Of a DNA stretch of 64,000 bases, positions 43,328-52,023 are shown piece after piece. The notes beneath the pieces were generated by a model that did not search any database, had not been told where the DNA came from, and saw nothing but the letters and a program-made list of their open reading frames with translations. Within the stretch, counting starts at the first letter, position 1, and each line of letters opens with the position of its first letter. The stretch is taken from NCBI RefSeq assembly GCF_007830445.1, contig NZ_VLKR01000017.1, positions 30,443-94,442 on the forward strand. The letters are read 5' to 3'. Source of the DNA: Sphingobacterium siyangense (GTDB lineage: Bacteria; Bacteroidota; Bacteroidia; Sphingobacteriales; Sphingobacteriaceae). A program made the position numbers and the translations under genes.

Positions 43328-44056
43328 TTAATCCAGTTCTTTTAAATACCGGAGATACAACTGCACAGCTTCGCGTTTCTTATCTGTCAAATGGAAATTA
43401 AGATGCTGCGTCAGATATTTGGTATAATCAAAGCCCTCAAATTCTGGAAGACCGGCTATCACATCGGTTGCATGTTCAACACCATATGCTAAAGCTTCAT
43501 TAAATTGTTCCACAAAAGAGTCGGGAAGTTTTTTGTTACTTACCCATAAAGCAAAAGCGAAAGGTAATCCGGTGAAGTTAAACCACTCTTCCCCCAAATC
43601 ATAAACATAGGGTACTGCATTCTTCTTACCGAAAGTACGATCCCCAATTAAAACATAGGCATCTGGCTCTATAGATTCATCAGTGACCAATTCTACATCC
43701 TTTTTCCAATAATTTTTAATCAATACACGTGCTAAACCATTTGACGTGCGCGATTGCTTATCCAAACGTAAAGTTTTTACCTCTTCAATAGGCTTATTGG
43801 CAAAAATAAAGACAGAATCAACAGCACCTTCTGTGCCGATACAAAAATCGGTATTAATATAATACTCGGGAAGACTTAATAAGGCAGCTGTCGGTATAAT
43901 ACCGATATCAGCTTGATCATCGATTACTTTCTGTGCACAGGCACTTGGATAATCAACGCTCAAGTCGATTTGCTCCATCACTTTCGATTTACGTATTCCA
44001 TTCAAAAATGGATAAGTATTGGTATACGATACGGCAGAAACTCTAATTTTATTCAT
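43328..44056 (-). CDS. mqnA: Chorismate dehydratase of the futalosine menaquinone pathway
   Basis: 242 residues; periplasmic-binding-like fold of MqnA. Motifs: VSYTNTYPFLNGI (residues 9-21), ADIGIIPTAALLSLPEY, GAVDSVFIF, VLIGDRTFG and YDLGEEWFNFTGLPFAFALW. Dehydrates chorismate to 3-enolpyruvylbenzoate. It overlaps the histidine phosphatase gene by 8 bases and lies in one unit with mqnE, which acts next. Confidence 0.95.
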   Translation of the reverse strand: MNKIRVSAVSYTNTYPFLNGIRKSKVMEQIDLSVDYPSACAQKVIDDQADIGIIPTAALLSLPEYYINTDFCIGTEGAVDSVFIFANKPIEEVKTLRLDKQSRTSNGLARVLIKNYWKKDVELVTDESIEPDAYVLIGDRTFGKKNAVPYVYDLGEEWFNFTGLPFAFALWVSNKKLPDSFVEQFNEALAYGVEHATDVIAGLPEFEGFDYTKYLTQHLNFHLTDKKREAVQLYLRYLKELD

Positions 44057-44675
44057 TTATCAATGCTTCTAAGTGTGCAGTATTGTAATGGTCCACAATT
44101 TCAAATTGACCATTATCATACAGCAATTTATATAAAGCAGTATTTGTATGCGGGAAATCATCCATATAACGGGCATCAACACCAGTCATTAGACAAAGCA
44201 TAATCCGTAAAGCACGACCGTGCATACAGACTAATATGTTTTTTTCATCTGCCTGAGCGAGCATATGATCCAAGGCGACTTGTTGACGAGCCATCAATTC
44301 ATGAGGAGACTCTCCGTTTTCAATACTGACATCCAATTCTCCATTGCGCCATGCTGCGACCAATTTTTCAAAACCAGTTAGCAACTCTGGTGTTTGTTCT
44401 TTTCCTTCATAAACTCCCCAGCTTATTTCATCCAAACCAACAAGCTGTTCCCAAGGTAAATCCAAATCAAGAAATCCTTGTACAGTTTGATGCGTACGCA
44501 ATAAAGTGGAGGTATATATCTTATCAAAAGGCACTGTCTTATAGTGATCAAAGAAAGCCTGAGCTTGAGCTATGCCCATCTTGTTAAGGGGAGAATTAAC
44601 ACCCCGTCCCTGCACAATACCTTTTAAATTTAGATCAGTCTGTCCGTGTCGTATAAAATAAAATGTCTTTTTCAA
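44049..44675 (-). CDS. Histidine phosphatase family protein
   Basis: 208 residues, phosphoglycerate-mutase-like fold. The catalytic RHG is at FIRHGQTDLNLKGIVQGRGVNSPLN, with TSTLLRTHQT, WGVYEGKEQ and CMHGRALRIML supplying the other active-site Arg, Glu and His. Substrate unknown. It sits between mqnE (12 bases) and mqnA (8-base overlap), which suggests a dephosphorylation or housekeeping step tied to menaquinone synthesis, or merely co-expression. Confidence 0.9.
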   Translation of the reverse strand: MKKTFYFIRHGQTDLNLKGIVQGRGVNSPLNKMGIAQAQAFFDHYKTVPFDKIYTSTLLRTHQTVQGFLDLDLPWEQLVGLDEISWGVYEGKEQTPELLTGFEKLVAAWRNGELDVSIENGESPHELMARQQVALDHMLAQADEKNILVCMHGRALRIMLCLMTGVDARYMDDFPHTNTALYKLLYDNGQFEIVDHYNTAHLEALINE

Positions 44676-44687
44676 CGTGTGATATGA

Positions 44688-45887
44688 TTATGAATTGACA
44701 ACAGGTAATGCATAATAGCTTTTCTTTTGATCACCTTGATCAAAAACAAAATCATTATAATCGGTCACCACATTGTAGAGGGTATCTCTTTCTATCGGAT
44801 GGCGTCCAACATTTTTTATCAGCTCGACAACCTCTTGTGTGGTCATCCCCGGTTTTTGCTCTTCTGCTCCCGCCATGCTGTATATTTTTGTCGTATCATC
44901 CAGTGTTCCATCGATATCATCGACCCCAAAAGCCAAGGACAACTGGGCCGTATCTCTCGATATCATTGCCCAATACGCTTTAATATGATCAAAATTATCC
45001 ATGTAAATTCGAGCGATCGCATAATTCCTTAGGTCTTCGATAACGGATACCTCGGGAATATGGGACATTTGGTTCTCCTTATTTCTAAATTTCAAAGGAA
45101 TAAAGGTCTGAAAACCGCCAGTCTTATCCTGCAGCTGTCTCAAGCGCTCCATGTGATCTACACGATGCCAAAACTGCTCAATATGACCGTACAGCATCGT
45201 TGCATTGGTATGCATTCCCAGCTTATGCGCTTGCTCATGAATATCCAACCATTGTTCGGCGGTACATTTATCATGTGCAATCTGTTCTCTGACCTCTGGA
45301 TGAAAAATTTCTGCTCCCCCACCTGGCATAGAATCCAAGCCGCAAGATTGCAAATACTTCAGGCCATCATAATGGCTTAATTTTGCCTTCTTAAAAATAT
45401 AGTAATACTCTACAGGTGTAAGTCCTTTAATATGCAACTCGGGGCGATGCGCCTTACATTTGCGAAAGAAATCGGCATAAAATTCGAGGTTTTGTTTAGG
45501 AACAACCCCTCCAGTGATATGAACCTCAGTAACAGCCTCATTGTCATATTTTTTGACAATATCCATCATGCCATCAACTTCCATCTCCCAACCTTCTGCC
45601 CGTTCTTTTATTAAGCGGGAATACGAACAGAACTTACAGTCATAGACACAAACATTAGTCGGCTCAATGTGAAAATTACGATTGAAGAATGTATGATCTC
45701 CATGGCGTCTCTCACGAATATAGTTAGCAAGCACACCAAGATAGCCTAGCTCACCTTTTTCATATAAAAGCACTCCTTCCTCAAAAGTGATACGCTCCTC
45801 TCGCAAAACTTTCTCCGCTATATCTCTCAACTCGACAGCTAAGTTTTTGTCGTTTATCAAGAAATTCAATTTATCTATTGCGTTCAT
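44688..45887 (-). CDS. mqnE: Aminofutalosine synthase (radical SAM)
   Basis: 399 residues. Radical SAM cluster Cys80, Cys84 and Cys87 (CVYDCKFCSYSR). Motifs TEVHITGGVVPKQNLEFY, KGLTPVEYYYIFKKAKLS and SMPGGGAEIFHPEVREQI distinguish MqnE from MqnC. Joins 3-enolpyruvylbenzoate with the adenosyl radical to make aminofutalosine. First gene of the mqnE-phosphatase-mqnA unit. A TACATTTG -7 box lies at 45918-45911. Confidence 0.95.
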   Translation of the reverse strand: MNAIDKLNFLINDKNLAVELRDIAEKVLREERITFEEGVLLYEKGELGYLGVLANYIRERRHGDHTFFNRNFHIEPTNVCVYDCKFCSYSRLIKERAEGWEMEVDGMMDIVKKYDNEAVTEVHITGGVVPKQNLEFYADFFRKCKAHRPELHIKGLTPVEYYYIFKKAKLSHYDGLKYLQSCGLDSMPGGGAEIFHPEVREQIAHDKCTAEQWLDIHEQAHKLGMHTNATMLYGHIEQFWHRVDHMERLRQLQDKTGGFQTFIPLKFRNKENQMSHIPEVSVIEDLRNYAIARIYMDNFDHIKAYWAMISRDTAQLSLAFGVDDIDGTLDDTTKIYSMAGAEEQKPGMTTQEVVELIKNVGRHPIERDTLYNVVTDYNDFVFDQGDQKKSYYALPVVNS

Positions 45888-45990
45888 TAAATGTATCTCC
45901 TATCTTAAATCAAATGTACCGAAAAGGCAACAAAAGTTATAATAAAAAATGTGACAACAACTAATTTGACAAACCTCTTAGAAAAGAAAG

Positions 45991-47814
45991 CTAATCTGTA
46001 AATTGTTGCATCTCGATTAATTTGCGGTATAATCCCTCACGTTGTATCAGCTCACTATGGCTACCTACTTCTACAATCTTTCCGGCTTCAATAACCACAA
46101 TTTTATCTGCATTCTGAATGGTACTTAAGCGGTGGGCGATGACAACTGTTGTTCTATTGTCCATTAATTTATATAACGAGTCCTGTACCAATTTTTCAGA
46201 TTCGGTATCTAGCGCAGAAGTCGCCTCATCAAGAAGCATGATCGGTGGATTTTTTAAGACAGCCCGTGCGATACAGATCCGTTGGCGTTGGCCACCCGAT
46301 AATTTACCGCCCCGATCACCAATGTTGGTCTGATAACCATGTTCTGTTTTCAAAATAAATTCATGCGCATTGGCAATCCGTGCAGCGGCTTCAACCTCTT
46401 CCTGGCTGGCAGAAAGATTAGCAAATGCTATATTATTGAAGATCGTATCATTAAACAAAATAGACTCCTGATTAACGACACCGATCATGTCCCGTAAAGA
46501 ATCCTGGCTTAAATCCCGTAAATCCGTACCATCAAACAAAATTTGCCCTCCAGTGACGTCCATAAAGCGCGGAATCAAATCAACCAAAGTTGATTTTCCC
46601 CCACCTGAAGGCCCTACCAATGCAACAACTTTCCCTTTTTCTATAGTCAAATCGATGTTCTGGAGAATCTCTTTATCTTTGCTATACGAAAAATTGACCT
46701 GGTTAAATACGATATTCTTCTCAAAGCTTTTCACAAGCTTCGCGTCGGCACGATCGTTCACTTCCGTCTTTTCATCGATCAGTTCCAATACGCGTTCACC
46801 CGCGGCAAGACCATTATGAATACCGCTAAAAGAATCTGTTAACGCCTTTGCCGGACGCATCACCTGTGAAAAAATGGCGATGTAGGCGATAAATTCCGGC
46901 GCGGTTAACCCCTTGTCACCTGAAAGAACCAAATGACCACCATATAAAAGAATAATTGCGACCATAATGACACCTAGTAGCTCAGAAACAGGCGAGCTTA
47001 ACTGTTGTCTTTTAGCCATATCACGGCCGATATTTGCATAACGTTCGTTCTCATTATGAAACCTGTTCTTAATAAAGGAGACCGCATTGAAGGCTTTGAT
47101 AATTTTAATCCCCGATAATGCTTCGTCCAAATAGGAAATCATATTTCCATACGACTCCTGTGCTGCATGCGCCTGACTTTTAAGATTCTTAACGATTCTT
47201 GCTATAAAAAATGCAGAGACTGGAATAACCAAGAGGGAGAAAAAAGTCAATTTTGCAGAGATATTAAAAAGCATCACGATATAAGCGATCAATTGCAGAG
47301 GCTCCTTAAAAACCACCTGTAATGTCCCTGTAACAGAATACTGAACTACCTGCACATCTGACGCGACTTTAGAAACAATATCTCCTTTTCGTTGCCCTGT
47401 AAAATAGCCAACATGCAGATCCATCACATTATCAAACACTGCTCTGCGCAATTTAAGCAGGGTATGAATGCGAAAATTCTCCATAATACGCTGACAGAAA
47501 TAACGAAATAGATTACTGATAAATACGGAGATCACAATAACAATACAGACGTATTTCAATGCACCATAGGCTCCAAACTGGCTATTAGCAACACTGGCGT
47601 AGTAATTAAACCACGCGAGAATGTCTGTATAAGCTTCTGGTTTTACGACCTCGGCGGTCTCTTTACCAACGTTAAAAAGTGTATGGAGTAATGGAGCTAG
47701 CAACGCTAAATTCAATGTGCTAAAAATAACCGTGATCAACGTGAAAATTACATATGGGATTGCAAATTTCTCAATGGGTTTAGCAAACGATAAGAGCCTA
47801 AAATATGTTTTCAT
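45991..47814 (-). CDS. ABC transporter, fused permease and ATPase (MsbA-like)
   Basis: 607 residues. N-terminal six-helix exporter domain (about 1-330) and C-terminal ATPase with Walker A GPSGGGKST, Q-loop, signature LSGGQRQR, Walker B IMLLDEAT and H-loop VIAHRLST. Homodimeric exporter of the MsbA/lipid-flippase type; the substrate may be lipid or drug. 103 bases before mqnE on the same strand. Confidence 0.93.
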   Translation of the reverse strand: MKTYFRLLSFAKPIEKFAIPYVIFTLITVIFSTLNLALLAPLLHTLFNVGKETAEVVKPEAYTDILAWFNYYASVANSQFGAYGALKYVCIVIVISVFISNLFRYFCQRIMENFRIHTLLKLRRAVFDNVMDLHVGYFTGQRKGDIVSKVASDVQVVQYSVTGTLQVVFKEPLQLIAYIVMLFNISAKLTFFSLLVIPVSAFFIARIVKNLKSQAHAAQESYGNMISYLDEALSGIKIIKAFNAVSFIKNRFHNENERYANIGRDMAKRQQLSSPVSELLGVIMVAIILLYGGHLVLSGDKGLTAPEFIAYIAIFSQVMRPAKALTDSFSGIHNGLAAGERVLELIDEKTEVNDRADAKLVKSFEKNIVFNQVNFSYSKDKEILQNIDLTIEKGKVVALVGPSGGGKSTLVDLIPRFMDVTGGQILFDGTDLRDLSQDSLRDMIGVVNQESILFNDTIFNNIAFANLSASQEEVEAAARIANAHEFILKTEHGYQTNIGDRGGKLSGGQRQRICIARAVLKNPPIMLLDEATSALDTESEKLVQDSLYKLMDNRTTVVIAHRLSTIQNADKIVVIEAGKIVEVGSHSELIQREGLYRKLIEMQQFTD

Positions 47815-48079
47815 TTATTTTGAACTAAGACAAATTACCTTTATACGAAAAGTCATTCGTCGGTCTCTCCTCTAACTTTCAGATTTTTGACGAGGAAATT
47901 GAACAAAAATAACAAATTAATCAAGAAAAGCGCATATCCTGGTAAGGGACTATAAAATTGTTGCATCTCAAGACTAAAGCATTCAGCTTGTTCAGCTTGA
48001 AAAATCGATAAAAAAATCTCCTTTTAATAGATAATTCCCTAATTTAGCCTTATTCAAATACCAAATTTATTAAAATAAA

Positions 48080-49240
48080 ATGCAAATAGACGTTGCCAAA
48101 AGATTGCAGCATACTGAAGAATATTATTTCTCCAAAAAATTAAGAGAAATAGATGAGTTAAACAAACAGGGTGCGCGTGTAATCAACCTAGGAATTGGAA
48201 GTCCAGACTTGCCCCCACACCCGGAGGTGATCGAGACATTAAATACGAATGCCCAACTTCCAAATGTGCATGGCTATCAAAATTATAAAGGCGCTCCCGC
48301 CCTACGACAAGCCGTTGCAGATTGGTATCAACGTTATTATAACGCGACTTTTAATCCCAATACAGAAATATTACCCTTAATAGGGTCAAAAGAGGGTATT
48401 GTACACATCTGTATGACCTATCTTCAGGAAGGAGACCAAGCACTTATACCCAATCCTGGCTATCCAGCTTATGCTGCTGCAGTGAGATTGAGTGGTGCTG
48501 AAGCAATTACCTATAATCTTACACAAGAGAAAAATTGGCTTATTGATCTAAATGAGCTCAGAAAACAAGACTTGTCAAAGGTTAAACTGATGTGGATAAA
48601 CTATCCTCATATGCCAACAGGTGCCTCGGCACCCGATGCATTTTATCAAGAGCTGATTCAATTTGCCAAAGAGCATAATATCCTGATTTGCCACGATAAT
48701 CCGTATAGCTTTATTTTGACAGATACGCCAAGAAGCATTATGAGTATCCCTGGCGCGAAAGATGTAGCCATTGAGTTGAATTCGCTGAGCAAGTCTTCCA
48801 ATATGGCGGGATGGCGAATTGGTGTGCTCGTGGGTGCCGAAGAACGTATAAACCAAGTACTCCGTTTCAAAAGCAACATGGATTCAGGTATGTTTTTACC
48901 TGTTCAGCTGGCTGCGGCAAAAGCCTTACAACTTGATGCCTCCTGGTATGCTGATCTAAACAAAATTTATGCTGAAAGACGTCAACAGGTGTATGAAATT
49001 ATGGATTTGCTGGACTGTTCTTATCAAAAGGACCAAGTAGGTCTGTTTGTATGGGCACGCATCCCTGAAAAATACAAGGATGGTTATGCGCTAAGCGATG
49101 CTGTTTTGGACAAGTCACGGGTATTTATTACACCGGGTGGAATTTTCGGAGACAAAGGCGATCAATATATACGCATCAGTCTCTGTGCCACAGTAGAGGT
49201 ACTCAAAGAATCAATCCAGCGCATTAAAGATAATTTCTAA
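48080..49240 (+). CDS. Class I/II PLP aminotransferase
   Basis: 386 residues. PLP Lys in NSLSKSSNMAGWRIG, with NLGIGSPDLPPHP, IPNPGYPAYAAAVRLSGAEA and the phosphate-binding ARIPEKYKDG region; resembles LL-diaminopimelate/aspartate aminotransferases. Directly upstream of tyrA in the same direction (131-base gap), so it is a candidate for prephenate or 4-hydroxyphenylpyruvate transamination, an arrangement common in Bacteroidota aromatic gene clusters. Confidence 0.9.
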   Translation: MQIDVAKRLQHTEEYYFSKKLREIDELNKQGARVINLGIGSPDLPPHPEVIETLNTNAQLPNVHGYQNYKGAPALRQAVADWYQRYYNATFNPNTEILPLIGSKEGIVHICMTYLQEGDQALIPNPGYPAYAAAVRLSGAEAITYNLTQEKNWLIDLNELRKQDLSKVKLMWINYPHMPTGASAPDAFYQELIQFAKEHNILICHDNPYSFILTDTPRSIMSIPGAKDVAIELNSLSKSSNMAGWRIGVLVGAEERINQVLRFKSNMDSGMFLPVQLAAAKALQLDASWYADLNKIYAERRQQVYEIMDLLDCSYQKDQVGLFVWARIPEKYKDGYALSDAVLDKSRVFITPGGIFGDKGDQYIRISLCATVEVLKESIQRIKDNF

Positions 49241-49371
49241 GACATTCGATATCGGGGCAGCTTAACTGCTTTGAAATTATCGATAGAATAATTGATCGAC
49301 AAACAACCAGGGTATAAAGCGTTCGGTGTATAACATTTGAACAAAAATACGCTTAATATAATTGTTTACAT

Positions 49372-50211
49372 ATGAACATTGCCATTGTAGGCGTAGGCTT
49401 GATCGGCGGCTCAGTTGCCATTCGCCTAAAAGAAACAAAATTCTGCGACAAAATTATCGGTGTAGATAAGAGTCAAAAGAACTTAGATAAAGCGATGCAC
49501 ATCGGCTTCATTGACGAAACAGCAAGCTTAGAAGATGCGATTAAGAGCTGTAAAGTATTGGTGCTCACAATTCCTGTCGATGCTATTTTACATGTTGTTC
49601 CTCAAATCTTGGATTTGGTTACAGATCAGGTCGTCATTGACATGGGATCGACAAAAACAAATATTCTCAACAAAATCAAGGATCACCCTAACCGGGGGCG
49701 TTACGTTGCAGCCCATCCCATGGCCGGCACCGAGTATTCGGGGCCTGAGGCTGCAATACCGGGCTTATTCAAAGGCAAGATGATGGTCTATGTCGAAGCA
49801 TTTAAAACTGATGAGGATGCTTTCGAGATCGCCGATGCCATCACCGACCAATTGGAGATGCGCAGCTGTTTTATGAATGCGGACGAACATGATGTACACA
49901 CTGCTTATGTATCACACATCTCTCACCTAACCTCTTTCGCCCTCGCCTTAACGGTATTGGAAAAAGAGAAATCTCAGGGACGTATCTTTGAGCTGGCAGG
50001 ATCGGGATTTGAATCTACAGTACGTCTTGCCAAAAGTTCGCCCGATATGTGGACACCTATTTTCAAGCAAAATCGCGAAAATGTACTCGAAGTACTCGAA
50101 GAACATATCAAGCAGCTTCAATCCCTGCACGATTCTATTGCCACGGAGGATTATGACAAATTGCACAAACTTATTACCCGTTCCAATAAGATAAAAAGGA
50201 TCATTAAATAA
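49372..50211 (+). CDS. tyrA: Prephenate dehydrogenase
   Basis: 279 residues. NAD-binding IVGVGLIGGSVAIRL (residues 4-18), VIDMGSTKTNI, catalytic His regions AAHPMAGTEYSGPEAA and HDVHTAYVSHISHLTSFALA, and AGSGFESTVRLAKSSPDMW. Oxidatively decarboxylates prephenate to 4-hydroxyphenylpyruvate for tyrosine. No chorismate-mutase or ACT domain is fused. Confidence 0.95.
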   Translation: MNIAIVGVGLIGGSVAIRLKETKFCDKIIGVDKSQKNLDKAMHIGFIDETASLEDAIKSCKVLVLTIPVDAILHVVPQILDLVTDQVVIDMGSTKTNILNKIKDHPNRGRYVAAHPMAGTEYSGPEAAIPGLFKGKMMVYVEAFKTDEDAFEIADAITDQLEMRSCFMNADEHDVHTAYVSHISHLTSFALALTVLEKEKSQGRIFELAGSGFESTVRLAKSSPDMWTPIFKQNRENVLEVLEEHIKQLQSLHDSIATEDYDKLHKLITRSNKIKRIIK

Positions 50212-50237
50212 AGGGTGCTCTAGTTAAAGCAGTAGAT

Positions 50238-50269
50238 AAAAAAAGTCCACCAAAAAGTGGACTTTTTTT
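50238..50269. terminator. Bidirectional terminator after tyrA
   Basis: AAAAAAAGTCCAC (50238-50250) pairs with GTGGACTTTTTTT (50257-50269). It overlaps the stop of the convergent TPR gene. Confidence 0.9.
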
Positions 50270-51488
50270 ATTCATCTTCCAATTCATTGAATTTATCCAG
50301 GTCGGCTTTTGCCCCGATAGGATCTCCCAATTTTTCGCGAATTGCTGCGCGATATGAATACAAATCAGAATAATATGGATTCAAATCGATCGCTTTCGAG
50401 TAATCTGCCAGTGCGCCTGGTAAATCCTCCAACTTTTCATTCAAATCGGCTCGTAATGAATACACATAAAAATCTTCCGGATTGAGCGTAACAAGGCGGT
50501 CAAAATCCAATAATGCTTCCTCAAAATTCCCCAACCGCTCAAACAAAGATGCCCTTTCTTCGTATACGATCGATGAATCACGATCTATTTCCTCCGCTTT
50601 GGCATAGTCTTCCAGCGCACTTTGGTAATTACGATAGGATTCAAACACTTTAGCGCGAAATATATAGGCGGCAGAACGATTCTCATCAAGAGCAATAGCC
50701 TGATTGAAATCAGACAATGCCAATTCAAAACAGGTCAATTTCAGGTACAAACTTCCTCTAAAAACAAACAGGTTGCTATCCTTGTTATCGGATTCCGCAA
50801 TAGCAGCAGAATAAAGACCGATTGCTTTTAGATAGCTATAGCAATGAACATATTCAAGTCCCAATGAATTTATTTCGTCAGTACTCAGCTGCTTTGGCTT
50901 CGATTCCAGCTCTTGAATAACCAAATTATCGGCCTCAAAGTAAGTGAGTTCAGCTTGATTCTCCGCCCATTCCAATACACTATGGTAATTAAAATCCAGT
51001 CTCTTGGCAATCTGATAATCATAGAAAGCACCTTCGTCTTCATCGATGAGTCGATAAACTAAACAACGGCTCGCATAAAAAAACGGTTCCTCTTTATACT
51101 GTTCGATTGCGCTTGTAAACGTTGCAATAGCTTGGTCATATGCCGCTATTTTAAAATAATAAAGCCCCAAATAACTATAGGCAAGTGCATGATTAGTCAA
51201 AGCAATCGCCTGCTCAAGTAAAGCGACAGGATTGCCATCGCCACTGATTCCGACATTAAATCCTTCCAATGTAGATCTAATCGCGCTCTGTTGGACGGTA
51301 TCTAGCCAATCAGCGGAAAAAGATGAACTCGCTTCCGGAAAAAATGATGAAATAGGTAAAAAAGAAAACTTAGCAAGAAGTACGGGTACTGGCAGTGTAA
51401 AATCTGATTCCACAAAAGTATTGTTTTGTAGAATAACAGCTAGATTTGAAAACATATGCTTCATACCCAAAACTAAGCTAAATTTCAT
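50268..51488 (-). CDS. Tetratricopeptide-repeat protein
   Basis: 406 residues. From about residue 88 onward, roughly nine consecutive TPR units of 34 residues (for example ALAYSYLGLYYFKIAAYDQAIATFTSAIEQY and NLFVFRGSLYLKLTCFELALSDFNQAI). The first 85 residues are unrelated, with no clear signal peptide. It is a protein-interaction scaffold of unknown partner. The start at 51488 is the first ATG; ATGs shortly after (residues 9 and 12) are alternatives. Confidence 0.88.
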   Translation of the reverse strand: MKFSLVLGMKHMFSNLAVILQNNTFVESDFTLPVPVLLAKFSFLPISSFFPEASSSFSADWLDTVQQSAIRSTLEGFNVGISGDGNPVALLEQAIALTNHALAYSYLGLYYFKIAAYDQAIATFTSAIEQYKEEPFFYASRCLVYRLIDEDEGAFYDYQIAKRLDFNYHSVLEWAENQAELTYFEADNLVIQELESKPKQLSTDEINSLGLEYVHCYSYLKAIGLYSAAIAESDNKDSNLFVFRGSLYLKLTCFELALSDFNQAIALDENRSAAYIFRAKVFESYRNYQSALEDYAKAEEIDRDSSIVYEERASLFERLGNFEEALLDFDRLVTLNPEDFYVYSLRADLNEKLEDLPGALADYSKAIDLNPYYSDLYSYRAAIREKLGDPIGAKADLDKFNELEDE

Positions 51489-51537
51489 TACAAAAGAAAT
51501 CTAACGGGAGATCGGGTACTATAATCGGGTGTTCTTA

Positions 51538-51921
51538 TCAACTAATTTCACCTGTCAGGTATAAATATTTATAGCGGACAATATCCCTCGAATTTGTAAA
51601 TTTGATTAATTTTTCCTTTTTGAAAACATAATTGGAAACCTTCTCTTCCATCAAACGCAGGAACTCAACAAATTCAGCAAAAAAGTCTTGACGTTCTCCT
51701 GGTGTAAACTGGCTGTTTTTTACAATCCAAAAGAATTGCTCTTCATTTACATGGAAAGATACCTCATTTTTCTTTTCTTTTCGAAAAATAAAGATTGGGT
51801 CATTTTCTTGGTTAATAAATAAAGCAAAGCCTGTATTTCCACCATCCAAATTAACAACAAAAGCAGAAAAATGGACAGTACCGATCTGTAAATTTTCCAG
51901 ACAAATTAATTTATGCAACAT
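51538..51921 (-). CDS. Uncharacterised 127-residue protein
   Basis: From ATG 51921 the product is MLHKLICLENLQIGTVHFSA onward. It is a soluble protein with alternating strands and a C-terminal helix (QDFFAEFVEFLRLMEEKVSNYVF). The frame extends upstream to a TTG at 51972, but those 17 codons run through the terminator of the TonB-receptor gene, so the ATG is preferred. I recognise no family. It follows the TonB receptor after 103 bases and precedes the TPR gene by about 50 bases, all on the minus strand. Confidence 0.65.
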   Translation of the reverse strand: MLHKLICLENLQIGTVHFSAFVVNLDGGNTGFALFINQENDPIFIFRKEKKNEVSFHVNEEQFFWIVKNSQFTPGERQDFFAEFVEFLRLMEEKVSNYVFKKEKLIKFTNSRDIVRYKYLYLTGEIS

Positions 51922-51969
51922 CAGGTTGACAATTAGATCACCTAAAATTATTAAGTTTTTATTAAAAAA

Positions 51970-52004
51970 CAAAAAAAGGCCCTCAAAATAATTGTGGGCC
52001 TTTT
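51970..52004 (-). terminator. Terminator after the TonB-dependent receptor
   Basis: AAAAGGCCC on the minus strand (52004-51996) pairs with GGGCCTTTT (51982-51974) and runs into T7 and further T residues. Confidence 0.85.
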
Positions 52005-52023
52005 GTATTCGACGTAAATCTTA

